DNA of 64,000 nucleotides from Stachybotrys elegans (Eukaryota > Ascomycota > Sordariomycetes > Hypocreales > Stachybotryaceae): assembly GCA_020746835.1 (NCBI GenBank), contig JAGPNK010000006.1:1364001-1428000 (forward strand), read 5' to 3'. The first letter of the stretch is position 1; each line of letters opens with the position of its first letter. The translations under genes and the position numbers were made by a program. The notes beneath the pieces are model-generated. The model saw only the letters and a program-made list of their open reading frames with translations. It was not told the origin of the DNA and ran no database searches. This document shows, one piece after another, positions 33,775 to 46,738 of the stretch.

Positions 33775-34816
33775 TCAATCATCATGCCTGCGACGGTGTC
33801 GCCGGTGATTGGGCGACCGCGAGCGATCCCTTCGTCGTTCTTCGCCATGTCTTGATCTACTGTCGCGATCACGGTAGTGATCATCCCGTCCCTCCCTAGA
33901 CCGATGTCTGGACCGGGAAGACTCTCCATGCCTTGAATCCTCTGCCGATCCTCTTTCCTCCCTCTTTCTCCGCCTGTCTCTACGGTCATTGTCCTTTTTC
34001 AGCTGCCTCAGCTCTTCGTCTCGCTCTTGCTGGTGTTTCTTGCGCTCCTGCTTAAGCTCTCGTACTCTAGACGCCCCCTTCTTCATCATCGCGAGAGGAT
34101 CGTTTTCTGCTATCCGTTGGGAGTCTCGCTCTTTGCGCCGCGGGTCCTCGTTGCCCCAGACGTCCTTCGGCAGCAGATCGATGGCGGCCTGCTCCGTCTG
34201 GGAGTACCAGGGTTTGTTGAGGCCGTCTTTGCCGGCGGCGTTGGAAAACCTCATTGTGTATTGATCCTCGTATTCCCTCCTCTTCTTCTTGGCTTCCTTT
34301 TCGGCCTCGTCGTTCTTCTCGGCGTGCGCTCTGGTGCGCTCGTCTCCGAACAGGTCGATGTGGCCGGCGTGGTCGGTAATGGGGGCGGAACTCGTCGGCT
34401 TTCGTGTGGACTCGAGAGCCACCACAGCCATATCGCTCCTTTCCACAGCCAGGCGTAATTCGAAGTCGGTATCATCCTCGCCTGGGCGCTTGCGCCTTCG
34501 TCGCGTGCTGCCTGTATGTGCATCGCTCCGCTCTGTTGACTTGCTGGCTCGACCAGCATCGGCCTCGTCGCTTTCCGGCAACGGTGGTGGCGTCTCACCT
34601 CGAAGTATGGCTAGACGGCGCTGGGCATCAACCTCCTGCATGCGCTGCTCCTCTGCCTCCTCAGCAGCCTTGGCGGCGGCCTCATCGCGACGCACTCGGG
34701 CAATGTTGTCGGCATTGTACACGTTCCACGATTTCTTGCCTAGCAAATGGCTGAAACGGTCAGCAGCTATCCATCAGATTCGTGGATGATGGCGCAGCGA
34801 TAACATACAGTGGCAT
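33775..34816 (-). CDS. LENG1-like protein with N-terminal Cir_N domain (splicing-associated)
   Basis: Two exons, 34816-34809 (8 nt: ATG CCA CT) and 34750-33775, give 327 aa. Splicing produces MPLHLLGKKSWNVYN followed by NIARVRRDEA, the Cir_N signature shared by LENG1, CIR and spliceosomal Cwc25-type proteins. The second exon alone has no ATG at its start, only TTG at 34746, which is why the short exon is needed. Then come a coiled coil with Lys/Glu repeats, a conserved DQYTMRFSNAAGKDGLNKPWYS block (residues ~190-210), and an Arg/Ser/Asp-rich tail (RSRH, RDRDSRSRH), typical of nuclear splicing proteins. Function is inferred from the family; human LENG1 is found with the spliceosome. The 3' end lies ~175 bp from the convergent calycin-like gene. 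Confidence 0.87.
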
Positions 34817-35428
34817 TTTGCCTTGATTCTGTGGTCGTTGAAGCACCGCCACTGCAACTTCTTGGTTCCTGTAGCGAATGCGTATTTTGGAGCAGGCCAA
34901 CGCCTAGTCCCACCTAGTAAGAGAGGGTGGTGAACCTGGAACCTCTGCTTTGCCGAAGTCGCATGTGAGCTGGATAGTCGCAACACAGTGTCCAGACTGG
35001 ACCATGCATTTCGTTGCCTGAAATATGGCGGTTCGCACTGTCTGCGAATCAATCTGACAACCTCACATGTCCTGCCGTGAAATATGTAGACTACAACCGT
35101 TGTATCCGTAGGTATGTTGAAGTATGTCATAGGAAGCCACCACCTAGGTGCCTAGGCCGAATCGGGTTGCGGCGAAACATACCTGAGACTAACAGGTAGG
35201 TACCCTACGGCGCCCTATCTTATCTGTCGTCAGCTTCCGCCACGACAGCAGGCTACAGCTTTCTTGCCTTCAACACAGCTCCAATTCCCATTATTCAGAC
35301 GTGTCTCTTGCATATAAATACTGACGGGGAATCTTTGGTCTTTTCCTCATCTCGACGCAATTCAACAGCCCGGCTCTCGCCTATACCATCGCCCGCCAAC
35401 CAATCCAATAGACAAGTCGTTGCCAGCC
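34817..35428. other. Divergent promoter region (LENG1-like / SEC18)
   Basis: 612 bp shared by two divergent housekeeping genes. It contains TAGGTACCCTA near 35190 and CCTAGGTGCCTAGG near 35142, members of the CCTAGGTA-type palindromes seen elsewhere in the window. No gene is seen. Confidence 0.6.
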
Positions 35429-38050
35429 ATGTCTCGAGCCCCTCCAAACCCCAGAATGCCCTTTGCTGGTGGTATGGGCTTGCCCGGAGCAAACCCACGA
35501 GCACCCCCAGGCCAGGGACAACGCCAGGAGCCTCCCAGAGGTGGTTACGGCGGCGATCCGTACGGCGCCCCTCAAGGATATCGTGATCCTCCAATGGCGC
35601 AAGGCGGTGGCTATGACGGGGCCCGATCGCCTGGCATGCCTCGGCAAAGCGAAAAGGGTGGCATGCAAGGCTCTGCTAGACAGATACCTCTGCGTGTCGA
35701 GAAGGTCACAGATAGAAGCCTTCAGGCACGGCTAATCTATGGCAACTTGTGAGTAGCCTCTCTCCCCTCTACCATCCATACCTGTTAACAGACATCAAGG
35801 TGTGCTGTCTCGCCGGAAGATTTCCCCCCTAATCGCGATGGATCCGACCTATATATCATGCTGCGTGGCAGCCAGCTTGCCAGCGAATACGTTGTGACTG
35901 CCAAGGCTGTGCCTGGCTTCCCTCAAGGCTGCATCAGTCTGTCAGATCCCCAGCGTTCCTGGTGCGGTATCAGCATGAGAGACAGCTTCACCGGCGAGCT
36001 ATTTGACCCTTTCGCTGCCGGAAGCAACGCCTACCTCGGCTCGCTGGACGTGGAGATTGGTTTTGCGTCCCAAAACAAGAAGACAGACGCCCCTTACGAC
36101 GAGGACGAACTGTCCAAACAGTTCATCAACACCTTCCAGAACCAAGTCCTAAGCCCCGGACAACGAATTCTGATGGAGGTCCGCAGCATCCCTTTGATGC
36201 TCACAGTCAAGACCGTCAGTCTCGTTGATCTTGCTATGGCTTCCAAAGACTCCAACAAGTACCGAGAGCCCAACGCACGCGGTATTCTCACTAGCCAGAC
36301 CCAAGTCTTCCTCCACCGGGACGGAAGGGGCGATCTCAACATGAAACCATCAATGAACAAGCCGAATTCAAACGCCATCCTGGCACCTGACTTCAAGTTC
36401 GAGGACATGGGAATCGGTGGTCTTGCTGATGAGTTCTCCATCATCTTCCGCAGAGCTTTCGCATCCCGTATCTTCCCCCCTGGCCTTATTGCCAAGATGG
36501 GAATACCGCACGTCAAGGGAATGCTTCTTTATGGACCACCTGGAACGGGAAAGACCCTTATTGCTAGGCAGATTGGAAAAATGCTGAACGCACGTCCTCC
36601 CAAGGTCATCAACGGCCCTGAAGTACTGAACAAGTATGTTGGACAATCTGAGGAGAACATCCGAAAGATGTTTGCAGACGCAGAGAAGGAGTATAAAGAG
36701 AAGGGAGAGGAGAGTGGCCTTCACATCATCATTTTCGACGAGCTTGACGCCGTCTGCAAGCAGCGAGGATCTGGAACGGGCGGCGGCACTGGCGTTGGTG
36801 ACAGTGTCGTCAACCAGCTTCTTTCCAAGCTTGATGGTGTGGACCAGCTCAACAACATTCTGCTCATCGGAATGACGAACCGCAAAGATATGATTGATGA
36901 CGCTTTGCTCCGACCAGGTCGTCTCGAAGTCCATGTGGAGATCTCTCTGCCGGACGAGAATGGCCGACTTGAAATCATCAAGATCCATACCAGCAAGCTG
37001 AGAACGAGCGGACTGCTGGACACGGATGTTAATTTGGAAGAGTTGGCGGCACTCACCAAGAACTTTTCAGGAGCCGAGCTCAACGGTCTGGTCAAAGCCG
37101 CAACCTCTTTCGCCATGTCTCGACACACCGAGGTGGGACAGCTGGCAGCCGTCAAGCAGGATGTCACCAATATCCGGGTCAACCGCGCTGACTTTATGAA
37201 CGCCCTGACTGAAGTGCGACCTGCCTACGGTGTATCCGAGGCGGAGCTTGAGGAAGCAGTCAGGCTTGGCATCATCCCCTACAGCCCTCATCTCGACAGC
37301 ATCACCCAGGAGATGATGCGTGTTGTCAAGATGGTCAAGGAAAGCCCGCACAAGTTCTCGTCGTCGGTGCTCTTCCATGGTCCTCCCGGTTCCGGAAAGA
37401 CTGCGCTGGCAGCGCATATCGCCACGCAGTCTGACTTCCCTTTTGTGAAGTTGGTTTCGCCGTCTGACTTGGTCGGCTACCGCGACGATTCTGCAAAGAA
37501 GGACTACATTCACAAGGCCTTTACCGATGCTTACAAGTCTCCTGCCAGTATATTGATCCTTGATGACTTTGAGCGATTGATCGGTTGGAATCCCATCGGG
37601 TCTCGATTCTCTAGCACCATGCTGGAAGCACTGACGACGCTCATTGTGTCCAGCCCCCCCAAGGTGATTATCCCAGAACCAAACTCTCCCATATGCGCAC
37701 ATGACTAATTGGCACAGGGCCACCGCCTACTACTCTTCGTGACGACGTCCAAGGCATCCGTCCTACAGATGCTTGAGGTTTACACCGACTTCCAGAAACA
37801 TATCGCCGTTCCAGCAGTATCCAGCATGGTGGAGCTTCGCAATGTTCTGGAGGGATCTCGAATCTTCAGCTCCGATGACGCCAATGAGGCCGTCAACCTT
37901 GTGCGCCAAGAAGCTCAGACAGATACCGTTGGTGTCGGCGTCAAGGCCATTCTGGATTGCATCCTTGAATCACAAGCAGGCGACAACCAAAGGGCTGTAG
38001 AGACCTTTGCTGATCTTCTCGCGGAGAAGATTCGTAAAACCCGGTTTTGA
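35429..38050 (+). CDS. sec18: Vesicular-fusion ATPase Sec18 (NSF)
   Basis: Exons 35429-35748, 35800-37663 and 37718-38050 give 838 aa. A Gly/Pro/Arg-rich leader (residues 1-~80) precedes the N-domain (IPLRVEKV...IYGNLCAVSPEDF). The D1 AAA module has Walker A GPPGTGKT at ~352 and Walker B IIIFDELDAVC. The D2 module has GPPGSGKT at ~634 and LILDDFERLIGWN, the DD variant usual in NSF D2. Sec18 with alpha-SNAP disassembles cis-SNARE complexes in all secretory and vacuolar fusion steps. The first intron ends at an AAG acceptor (35797-35799), needed to join YGNL to CAVSPEDF; using the nearer AACAG would shift frame. Retaining the last intron would stop after 14 extra residues and remove the D2 end. 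The start at 35429 is the first ATG in frame. Confidence 0.96.
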
Positions 38051-41000
38051 ATAGACTAGCATAGGGTCGTAGTTTTAGAGAAAGAGACTACTGCAGCAGC
38101 TTCGCTGGACCTCTTTAGCCTCTCTGACGTTTGCAGTCTAGCTTTGCAGATTTCGTAGCCTCCGAACTATTCGGAGACGCCGCAATGCCACGCTTAGTAT
38201 CACTCTGTAGATAAGGCAGAACACCACGGGAATTCCGGTTGGCCAAAAAAAGTGTTTGATCGAAATAATCAGACTTAATATGAGGCAAAGTGATGGGGAA
38301 ACCCATTTTGAAAAAAGGAAAGAAAAGGAGATGCTGGCTATAGGGTATGGAAGCAAACCTTCTATTGTGCCAAGGATGGTACGGAACGTGTCAGCAGGTA
38401 AATGAATCGAATCGGATGTTAATTCTTATTTACGCATGCCATGAGCTATCGCTTCGATGAATAAAGCAACGACCGAAAAGGTGAAAATCAGATGGGGTGG
38501 TGAGGTGTGAGGGCAACGGATAGATGGTGGGCAGGTAATCCTGCTTATCGCGATACCTCTTCTTGCTAGGAGGATCGGGAATATGGCAATTTGCCACCCG
38601 AAAGGAAACACCTTCGCCCCATCGAAATCCTTACTGCAAAATAGGTCTTATCAGCCGCATGGGAACGGACATCTAGGCGGGCGCGTGTGGGCGCATCTGC
38701 GTGCCTCACACACACATCGGCAAACAGCGACTACTTGGTCAAACCGCCACCTCCGACTTCCATCCACAGTCTCTTCCTATCCGCTTCCCCCCCCACCTTC
38801 TGGGGCGCACGTGGCATTGGCAAGCCTTAGGCTGTCCTAGTCAGGGGCCTACTGCACTGGATGTGCATACGCGAGTTCTTCAGCACATGCAGCCTGCAGC
38901 CACGAGCGGTCTAAGCTACCTGTGGTGGCTCTAGCGTCTGCTCGATGCTAAGCGGCGGTGAAGGCGATGAGGAGCAGGACCTAGAGCCCCCCTAGAAGCA
39001 GACGAAGAAAAACAGGAGGGGCGGGGGGGAAAAAGCATGTACAGAGTACCTGAGAATGAATAAACAAAGACATCATGGTGACGCAAAGAAGACCGAAACC
39101 GGCAAGCAAGAAAACCCGGATGCCTGGGACGAAGAACCAGGAACAGGTGTGGGATTTTGCGATGAGACACGTCTCTCCCGACGCCTGGCGGATTCCAGTC
39201 AGACGGTACTGTTCCTGACACAAATGATGTCAAATTGGGCTCAGGCCACGCCCACAGTAAGCCATCCCGGTCGGCACGCGCAGCGAACGACTAATTTGAG
39301 GCTGGCCAATGATTGTCAGCAGCCAAGTTGACTCTGCCTCGTTGATCCCTGTTGTCGGGGAGCCCACTGTAAATGTCACTATATGAAGCTTGCACGCTCC
39401 GTCTTACACCGCGATCGCGTGTATTTTATTTTAGGGCGCACACGTTTATGTGCAAGTACAGTGGTAGATAGTATGTACATACCTATATGAGGTAGTTGTT
39501 GATAGCTGCGGTGCGACAAGAAAGAGGGAGCAAACAGGCCCCACAGTGACAGTGACGGTGATGGCGGTCACTGCAAGCCTCCAGTACGAACACAGAAAAC
39601 CCCGAGAGCCAGGGCGTACCGGCAAAGTACCTCCTCTTGCGACTCCCGGCGGCTGTGCGGTGGGCGTTGATGCACCTGGTTGCATACACATACATAACAT
39701 GGAAGTGCACAGCTAACCAGAAAGCAGGGGTTTTTGGGTACGTTCCATCCAGATATGGACAAAGCAGGTACGTGCCTGTGCAGAAGCAATGGCTGTTATC
39801 GTGTGGGCGCGGGCCTTTGTGCAACCAGGACGTGCATAAATTCCGCAATCCCTGGTCCTCTTCACAAGCGCGTTATGGGCCAGGATCTTGTTGTTGTTTT
39901 CGTTTCCGGTCAGTAAAGAAATAAATCGTTCGATGGATGGACCGGCAACGTATGGAATAAATAATCTTAATATTCAACCAGCACGGCGACTAACACGTAG
40001 GCGTCCTGCGCCAGGCACAAACAGGTCAATATCCAGCCTTCAGCCCAGCTGGGTTATCCATGCTCCTCAGCTCCAGCAAGCAAGCAAGCAAGCACTGACC
40101 CCAAGCTGCTAAGCCGGCTGTGTGATTACGAAGTCGGTATTACTGTGTTGGAGGTACGGTACCCTGGTCCCCCTGGGCGCCATGATTCCCTGAGGATTCG
40201 ACGACACCCAATCCAATGCGGCTTCACACCATTTGCCATGCATAAATGATAGGTAAAGCAAGGAATAGAAGGTACTTAGGTACCTGTACTAAGTACCTAG
40301 GTATGTGCTAAGGCTGTTTCTGTTAGGCAGGTACACCTCTTGTACCCGAGATTCCATCTGAAAGTACCCATGTGACTAGATCGAGTGGGACCGACAGCAG
40401 ATTTAGTCCAGTAGGAATCTACATGTACCTTCATGCGCGGTGGGGTGCTTGCCCGCCCTGCAAGTCAGTACCTTCCTTCTACCTCTACATATCTTACTGG
40501 AGACAGGGGTGGACCATCAATGCCCGCAATCCTCCCGTCTCGGCTGGCTGAGGAACTAACGTAGTACTTACTCAGTTTCGGAAGTATGGGCGAGGACGGC
40601 TTGAGTCGAGGATGTGTGCTAAGCATTGCCTGCCCCCCCCTCTCGGCCATCGCCTTGCCTGAATACTAGAGACGGGGCTGTCATTCTCTCTGGCAACGCA
40701 GGTTGGACCAACGTTTTCTAAATTTTCTACTTTTCGCATTTGCTCACATGCTGCTTGGTTGAGAATCGTCCCTGTATGGAGTCATCATGTAAGTATTGCG
40801 TCTACCCCCTTTCCTCTCGCTTCCAACCACCACCACTCCATCCTTAAGCACCATATTTCCTCTCCCCTTCAGAGGTCAAGGCCGGCGCGCGCAACAGACA
40901 CACACAAACACGCAATACCGACGCACGCAGTCACATAGGCACACCATCACGGACTGTGCCCCCCAACTCAGCGAGTGATTGGATTTACGGGGGCCCATGT

Positions 41001-41269
41001 CCTGAATCGAGGGCATCCTACAATTGCTCTGCCACCTGCGGCCCCCCGACTACGACGCCAATATTTACCTGGTTGTCCGGTGTTGGTGCCCGCCTGACAA
41101 ACGTCGCCCCCATTGCCGACCTTCTCTCTGGCGCCGCTACCTCATTGCGGCCCTCGCTTCGTACACCGTCTTCCCCGACATGTATTGACATTCTGCTTGA
41201 CAGCGACGATCGATCCGAGCAGCACGCGCTCCCGCTCCCGCCCGGCCTTGTAACCCACTCCTCGCGCCC
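38051..41269. other. Intergenic region upstream of LTE1
   Basis: 3.2 kb with no supported gene. The last 500 bp are C/A-rich on the + strand and likely form promoter and leader of LTE1. A dense GTAC/CCTAGG palindrome cluster lies at 40271-40304. Frames over 100 codons lack ATG starts or family resemblance. Confidence 0.55.
40271..40304. repeat. Overlapping GTAC/CCTAGG inverted repeats
   Basis: TAGGTAC (40277-40283) pairs perfectly with GTACCTA (40293-40299) across a 9-nt loop, and GGTACTT (40271-40277) pairs alternatively with AAGTACC (40291-40297). Two mutually exclusive 7-bp stems therefore share the same bases. Confidence 0.7.
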
Positions 41270-44200
41270 ATGAACGATACAGCCCTGCTGCCCTCGGCGG
41301 CGGTGACAGCTTCGACCCCCGTACTTCAGCCGGCCGCCCTGGATTCCGCAGCCATATCCCCCAAGGGTAGCCCGAGAGATGGCGCCAATTCGATCGGCAA
41401 GAGGACGTCGCCCAGGATGGGTGTGAAGGGAGCCAAGGATCTATTCTCGCCCAGGTCAGCCCCCAGAAACAACAAGACGAGCCTATCCATAGGGAAGCCG
41501 TTGCTACCAGCCTCAGAGCGAAAGTTGCACGAGGACCGTGTTGGGTCGCGCAGCAGGAAGGGCTCCGAAGCAGACAAATGGGATGCGCCCTTGGAGGCTG
41601 GTGCCACCGGCCGTGAAGGACGGCAGTTCACCGTTGGCAATGTGGGAAACAACGGCAGAATATACCTAAGGTATGCGGCTCCGCATGTGGCGCCAAGAGC
41701 AGTTGTCTCAGCCTGGGCCTCCATCCATCTTCTCCTGGAACAGAACATTTGAGTTTGAGCTAACCACCACACGAGGCCTGCCATACGACCTGCGAACCAA
41801 CGATATGCCCAGCCCAACAACACACTTCCGCTAACCCCTCCTGCCACCGCTGGCTTGGGCGCCTTCTCCAACACAAAGTCTTCGAGGCCTGATGCCAGCG
41901 ACTTCAGCACGAATGCATGGACAACGACCCCGTCTACCCCTCTCACCAGCTCCGGGCAATATTTTTCGGATGTTCCCATCACTAGGAAACATCGGCGCGC
42001 CGTGTCCGAGAGCACTGTTCAAGAGCCTACGCCTGCCAAGGAATCCGACGATGGTGCTTTGAAGATTGTCATTTCGAAGCCACTCGACGACAAGAGACCC
42101 AAGACGATGGAAGATTTGGACGGCGTCAACGCACCAATCCTGGATATCCAAATCCCCAACTGGCGCCTGGGTACCCCCCGATTTACTCTGATGGGTACGC
42201 CACTCATCCGGGGCTCATCATATTACACACCTACCGAGGAACTTGAGTCGAATCGCATCTCCGGTTTTAACCATTCCAATGCCAGTGTCGACGTCCCCGT
42301 TTCAGCAACCACGGGGCCCACGAGCCCGAGGAGAATATCCATTCCCAGACTTGCCTCGACCTACTCAGCACATGGCTTTTCCAGCAGACTACTCCCAACT
42401 TTGCCGATGCCAAAACCTATGCGATCGACGTACATGTCACACTGTCGAGCCATCGAACCTGCCATGTTCGACGACTTGACCTTCAAGCCGGCATGCGACG
42501 ACAAGTCATTGGTGCGATATTCGTCAAGCACTGGTGCCGTCACCGCTGCCACGCCGCCACGACTTGTCGCCGAGATCACGTCACCGAGTTTTCTGGATTA
42601 CGAGCTCATCTCCGACTTCTTTCTCACCTACCGGGCCTTTCTCGAACCGATCGATCTGCTCCGTATGCTCATCGCCCGACTTCGTTGGGCCGTAGCCCGT
42701 GATGATGAGATGGGTATGATTGTAAGAGTCAGAACGTTTGTCGCCCTGCGCCATTGGATCCTGAACTACTTTATGGATGACTTTCTTGTCGACTACCAAC
42801 TACGAGTCACCTTTTGCAGCCTTTTGAATGAGTTTGTGGCGGAGCTGGCGCAGGAGATCCAAGTTCGCAAGGTCCAGCTCAAGATCCTTACCGAGCTCAA
42901 GAAGTGCTGGCGCAGAGTGTGTTCGCATTATTGGGATGGCCCGGCATTTGGTGACGCATTGCCCGCGGATGCTCCCGTGGCACCCGGCGGCATTGCTGGG
43001 CACCGTGACCCTGACCTCGACCCGAGCTTCTGGGACCAAGCGGATGGGCCACCTCAACTTCATAGCGCTCTTATTCAGCGAGGAAGCCAACTGGGAGAGG
43101 GCAGCCTCTACGCCGACATTGCGCGGGCGGGACGAAGCCACCAATCTTCGATTCTCGTGCTGCGGCCAGGAACGCCCGAGAAGCAGATCATATCTGAAGT
43201 GGAAAATGAGTTTGGCCATACCTCGCCAGTAAGCCTGGCTAGTATGGACGTGATCTCCTGTTCCTTCCCGACAAAGATGTTGCGTGCTGCTCCTCAGTAT
43301 CCGGGCAACCCTCTGGCTGCTCACCCAGTCTCTTCCTTTGCCACCCCCGAGCCACAGCCTGTCGCAACAACACCAAAAGCACTTGCCGGCAAGCGGGTTC
43401 ATGCTAATCACAAGAGGGACAACAGCCTTACCGATACCTCGCGAGAGCATGTTTCTGACAAAGTATCGTTCAAAGACAAGGAATTCTTGGTTGCTACCCC
43501 CTTTGCAGGCAGTTTGGTTCGGGGCAATCTGCTCCCCCCTTCCCAGCCTTTCGTGGATGTCGCCCACTCGACGGATACGCTCGACTTGCAGAGACAGACG
43601 ACTGTGTTTCAATCTGAAACCCAGGCCATTCTTAAGGAGAAGGCTGTCGGTGGTGCCATGTCGGCGTATGGAATGCGAAGATTGCTCGCCAACGTGCGCA
43701 AGGCTTTGAGTGCGCGATCGCCTGACATGTCTGGTGCGCAAACCACGCTGGACAGCGTCTTTCCGAGCGGAACTCGAGGCGCCACTACGAACCGATTACC
43801 AGGCACTGCTGTCGTACCTCAGGGCCAACCAAGAAACGATGGCGCGCGGCCTCCGGTTCGTATCGATCTTCTTGGAGCCGAGGTCGCCGAAGATTTCAAG
43901 AATGCTATCCGCGAAGACGCCATTGCTGAGGCAGAGAGCCGTGGCTATCCCATGGCGCCCGCTGAGCTCGATGCTGCAAATGTCGACAACGTTGACTTTT
44001 CCTCATCCCAAATACTACCCAACAGCTATGATTCTCTGCACCGAAGCCAGCACAAGTCGGGTCCCTCCAGCGACATGGGAATCACGCTCGGAAGCAAATC
44101 CATCGTCATTGTCGATGGAACGGCTCCTTTGGTTGAATTGATGACAACTCCAGCGGGTGGTGTTCCACCACGGCAATCTGCCATGACCACGACACAGTCA

Positions 44201-46738
44201 ATCTTGACTCTGGGTGACTCTTTCATGCCACACGGTGGTGATCCGACGCCACCAAACACGCCACCTGCTCAGTCGAGCAGAGGAACCCCACGACGATCAT
44301 CATACCTGCTCAATCAACATGTCATGTCACCGTCGATGCACACGGCAGAGCTTCCTCCTTTTATTCCTGACCTGGAAACCCTTTCCGAGACCCGGAGTCC
44401 CGAACCTGGCCACGAGGCGAGGCGGCCATCCACTTCCACCACCCAGAGCCCCCGGTACACGGGATTCCGCAGGGGTGGACTTCAACGACACACGAGGAAT
44501 AGGTCAACACGCACACAGCAGTCTCTCAACTCTATCCTGAACCGACGTCATGCCTCTTTTGGTAGTGCAATGCAACCCGAGCCTTCAATACTTAGCTTCG
44601 AGGCGTCGGCTTCTTACTACGGAGAATCGGATGAGGATGATCAATCTGAAGTCTCCATGCCTCAGCCTCTTCGTGTCTTACGGCGCCGCCCAGGTGGTGA
44701 TCTGAGGGCGGCCACCCAAGCTAAGGATCTTGAGAGAAGATTGACCAGATCCAGATCCGTGGGATCTCTGACCGCGTACTCGGAATCGATTCGCGACTCG
44801 TATGCACCAGTCAGAGAATCTGCGTTGGATCTGGATTCGCCTATGGCAAACCGACAGAGCGTGTTTTCCTTAGGAAGACTGGCTGAGCAGCCACCAAAGT
44901 CGAAGCTCTCCTTGTTCAGCACGCGATCTTCCAAGCAAATCATGCGCCCCTCATTCGAGGCAGAAGCGGCTAAGCTTGCGCAGATCCCTGATGACGACGA
45001 TGACGATGGAGGCATCGAATCGGCCCTGAGGAAGCTCGAAGGCACATTCACCAAGAAACCTTCCAGGCCGTCGCTTCGTTCTACCTTCAACGAGGGTAGC
45101 GGTCTTCGGGACTCCCGGACAAATACACTTGGTGTTCCAGTCCAGCAATTCTCGGCGGCAAGGGGGGAAAGACTAGATCACCGCCACATGCATATCGATG
45201 AGGAACTTGAGTATGACGAAGAGCCCGAGGAGGTGATTCCCCAGACGCCAGAAACAATTCGAAGCCGGCTGGAACCTCCGCAAAGGCCCATGACCGAGGC
45301 TCGCTCGTTCCTATCAGAAGCCACACACGAGTCATACTCATCCATTCCTCTTCTCGATCGCGGCCTCACCGACGATGTCCGGAGTCGAACAGAAACGGGG
45401 CAATGGACCAACAGGTCTGTCCTGCAAGGTTCTGACGAGGAATTCGGTCCTGATGGCGAAGAAAACACACCTCCGGTCTCTAATCCCGACGCCGCTAAAT
45501 ACATGTCTTTCAATTTCATCCAGCAAACCGAAGCTCTTGAGGGTGTCGAGATGCACCCACGAACACGAACCTCTACCGAAGCCGAGGAGCAATCCTTCTT
45601 GAACGACGATAGTGGCAGTGATACTGACCTATCTACGGAACTCTCTGCAGATGCCTTTGATTCTGATTATACTGCCGATGGGCGTTCCAAACAAAAAGCG
45701 CCCATGCATCCTCTGGGCGATCCAAACCTCGAGCCCAGAAAGGCTTCTTCTTCACAACCAGCTTTCGACCACATGGAGTTGCGCAATACCGGCGGTTCTG
45801 TCGGCAGCAGCGTAGGCTCGAAGCTAGCCCACAGTACTCTTCCCCTGACACCAGTCACATCACCTCCCCTGCCCCAGAGTCGTGATCTTGACAACGCAGC
45901 GCGTGGCAGCGGGCAGCTCCATCAAGCTGCAGAGCCTGCTGTGGACAAGACCCGAACCTACTCAGTCCATCTGCCATTTATATTGGCTTTCGACTCGGAC
46001 ATTCTTGCGCAGCAATTTACTCTCATCGAGAAGGACGCGCTGAACGAGATCGACTGGAAAGAGCTTATAGATTTGGCCTGGAAGAACTCGACAAACAACA
46101 CTGCCCGGTCTTGGGTCGACTTTCTGCGAAACATGGATGCTCATGGTGTTGAAGTGGTCATTGCACGATTCAACATCATGGTGAAGTGGGTTATCTCGGA
46201 GATTGTCCTGACCCAGCACGTCGAGGAGCGTGCTCGGTGTATCATCAAGTTCATCCATATTGCGGCGCACTGCAGGCGCTACCGCAACTTTGCCACCATG
46301 GCGCAGCTTACCATCGCACTGACGAGCAATGAGATTGACCGCCTGGGTCGGACGTGGGCTCTCGTACCAGAGCATGACATGAACACGCTCCGAGACCTCG
46401 AAACTCTGGTTACGCCCATGCGCAACTTCCACAGCCTTCGTGCCGAGATGGAAAAGGGCTCCAACGCTGGTTGCATCCCGTTTGTCGGCATCTACACGCA
46501 TGATCTCCTGTACAACGCCCAGCGCCCCTCGGAAATTGCTAGCTCGCCTACGACAGCGCCTCTCATCAACTTTGAGCGTTGTCGAATTGGTGCAGTGGTT
46601 GTGAAGACACTTCTCCGTCTTCTGGAAGCAAGCTCAAGGTACACCTTTCTGCCCGTCGAGGGCATCACTGAACGCTGTCTTTGGATCGGTGCGTTGAGCG
46701 ACGAGGAGATCCGTCAACATTCCGAAGCTCTAGAATAA
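41270..46738 (+). CDS. lte1: Ras-type guanine-nucleotide exchange factor Lte1
   Basis: Exons 41270-41670 and 41776-46738 give 1787 aa. The N-terminus has Ser/Pro/Arg-rich sequence and the EGRQFTVGNVGNNGRIYLRP motif spanning the splice. A RasGEF_N domain begins near residue 396 (LVAEITSPSFLDYELISDFFLTYRAF) and ends with a FMDDFLVDYQLR segment. About 1000 residues of low-complexity Ser/Pro/Glu-rich linker follow, with clusters of likely phosphorylation sites. The catalytic RasGEF (CDC25) domain begins near 1529 (LPFILAFDSDILAQQFTLIE) and runs to the end. This split layout is typical of Lte1, which in yeast antagonises Bfa1-Bub2/Kin4 in the mitotic exit network; exchange activity itself is disputed there. 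The intron ends at GAG (41773-41775); an upstream CAG (41741-41743) would give a stop after ~30 codons. Confidence 0.92.

Noticed and set aside
40956..41273. 105-codon frame whose stop overlaps the LTE1 ATG (ATGA)
   Set aside because: It begins with GTG and has no ATG, so unlike the aquaporin case it is not a credible uORF.
42800..43741. 313-codon frame antisense to LTE1
   Set aside because: Sits inside the continuous LTE1 frame, with no motifs.
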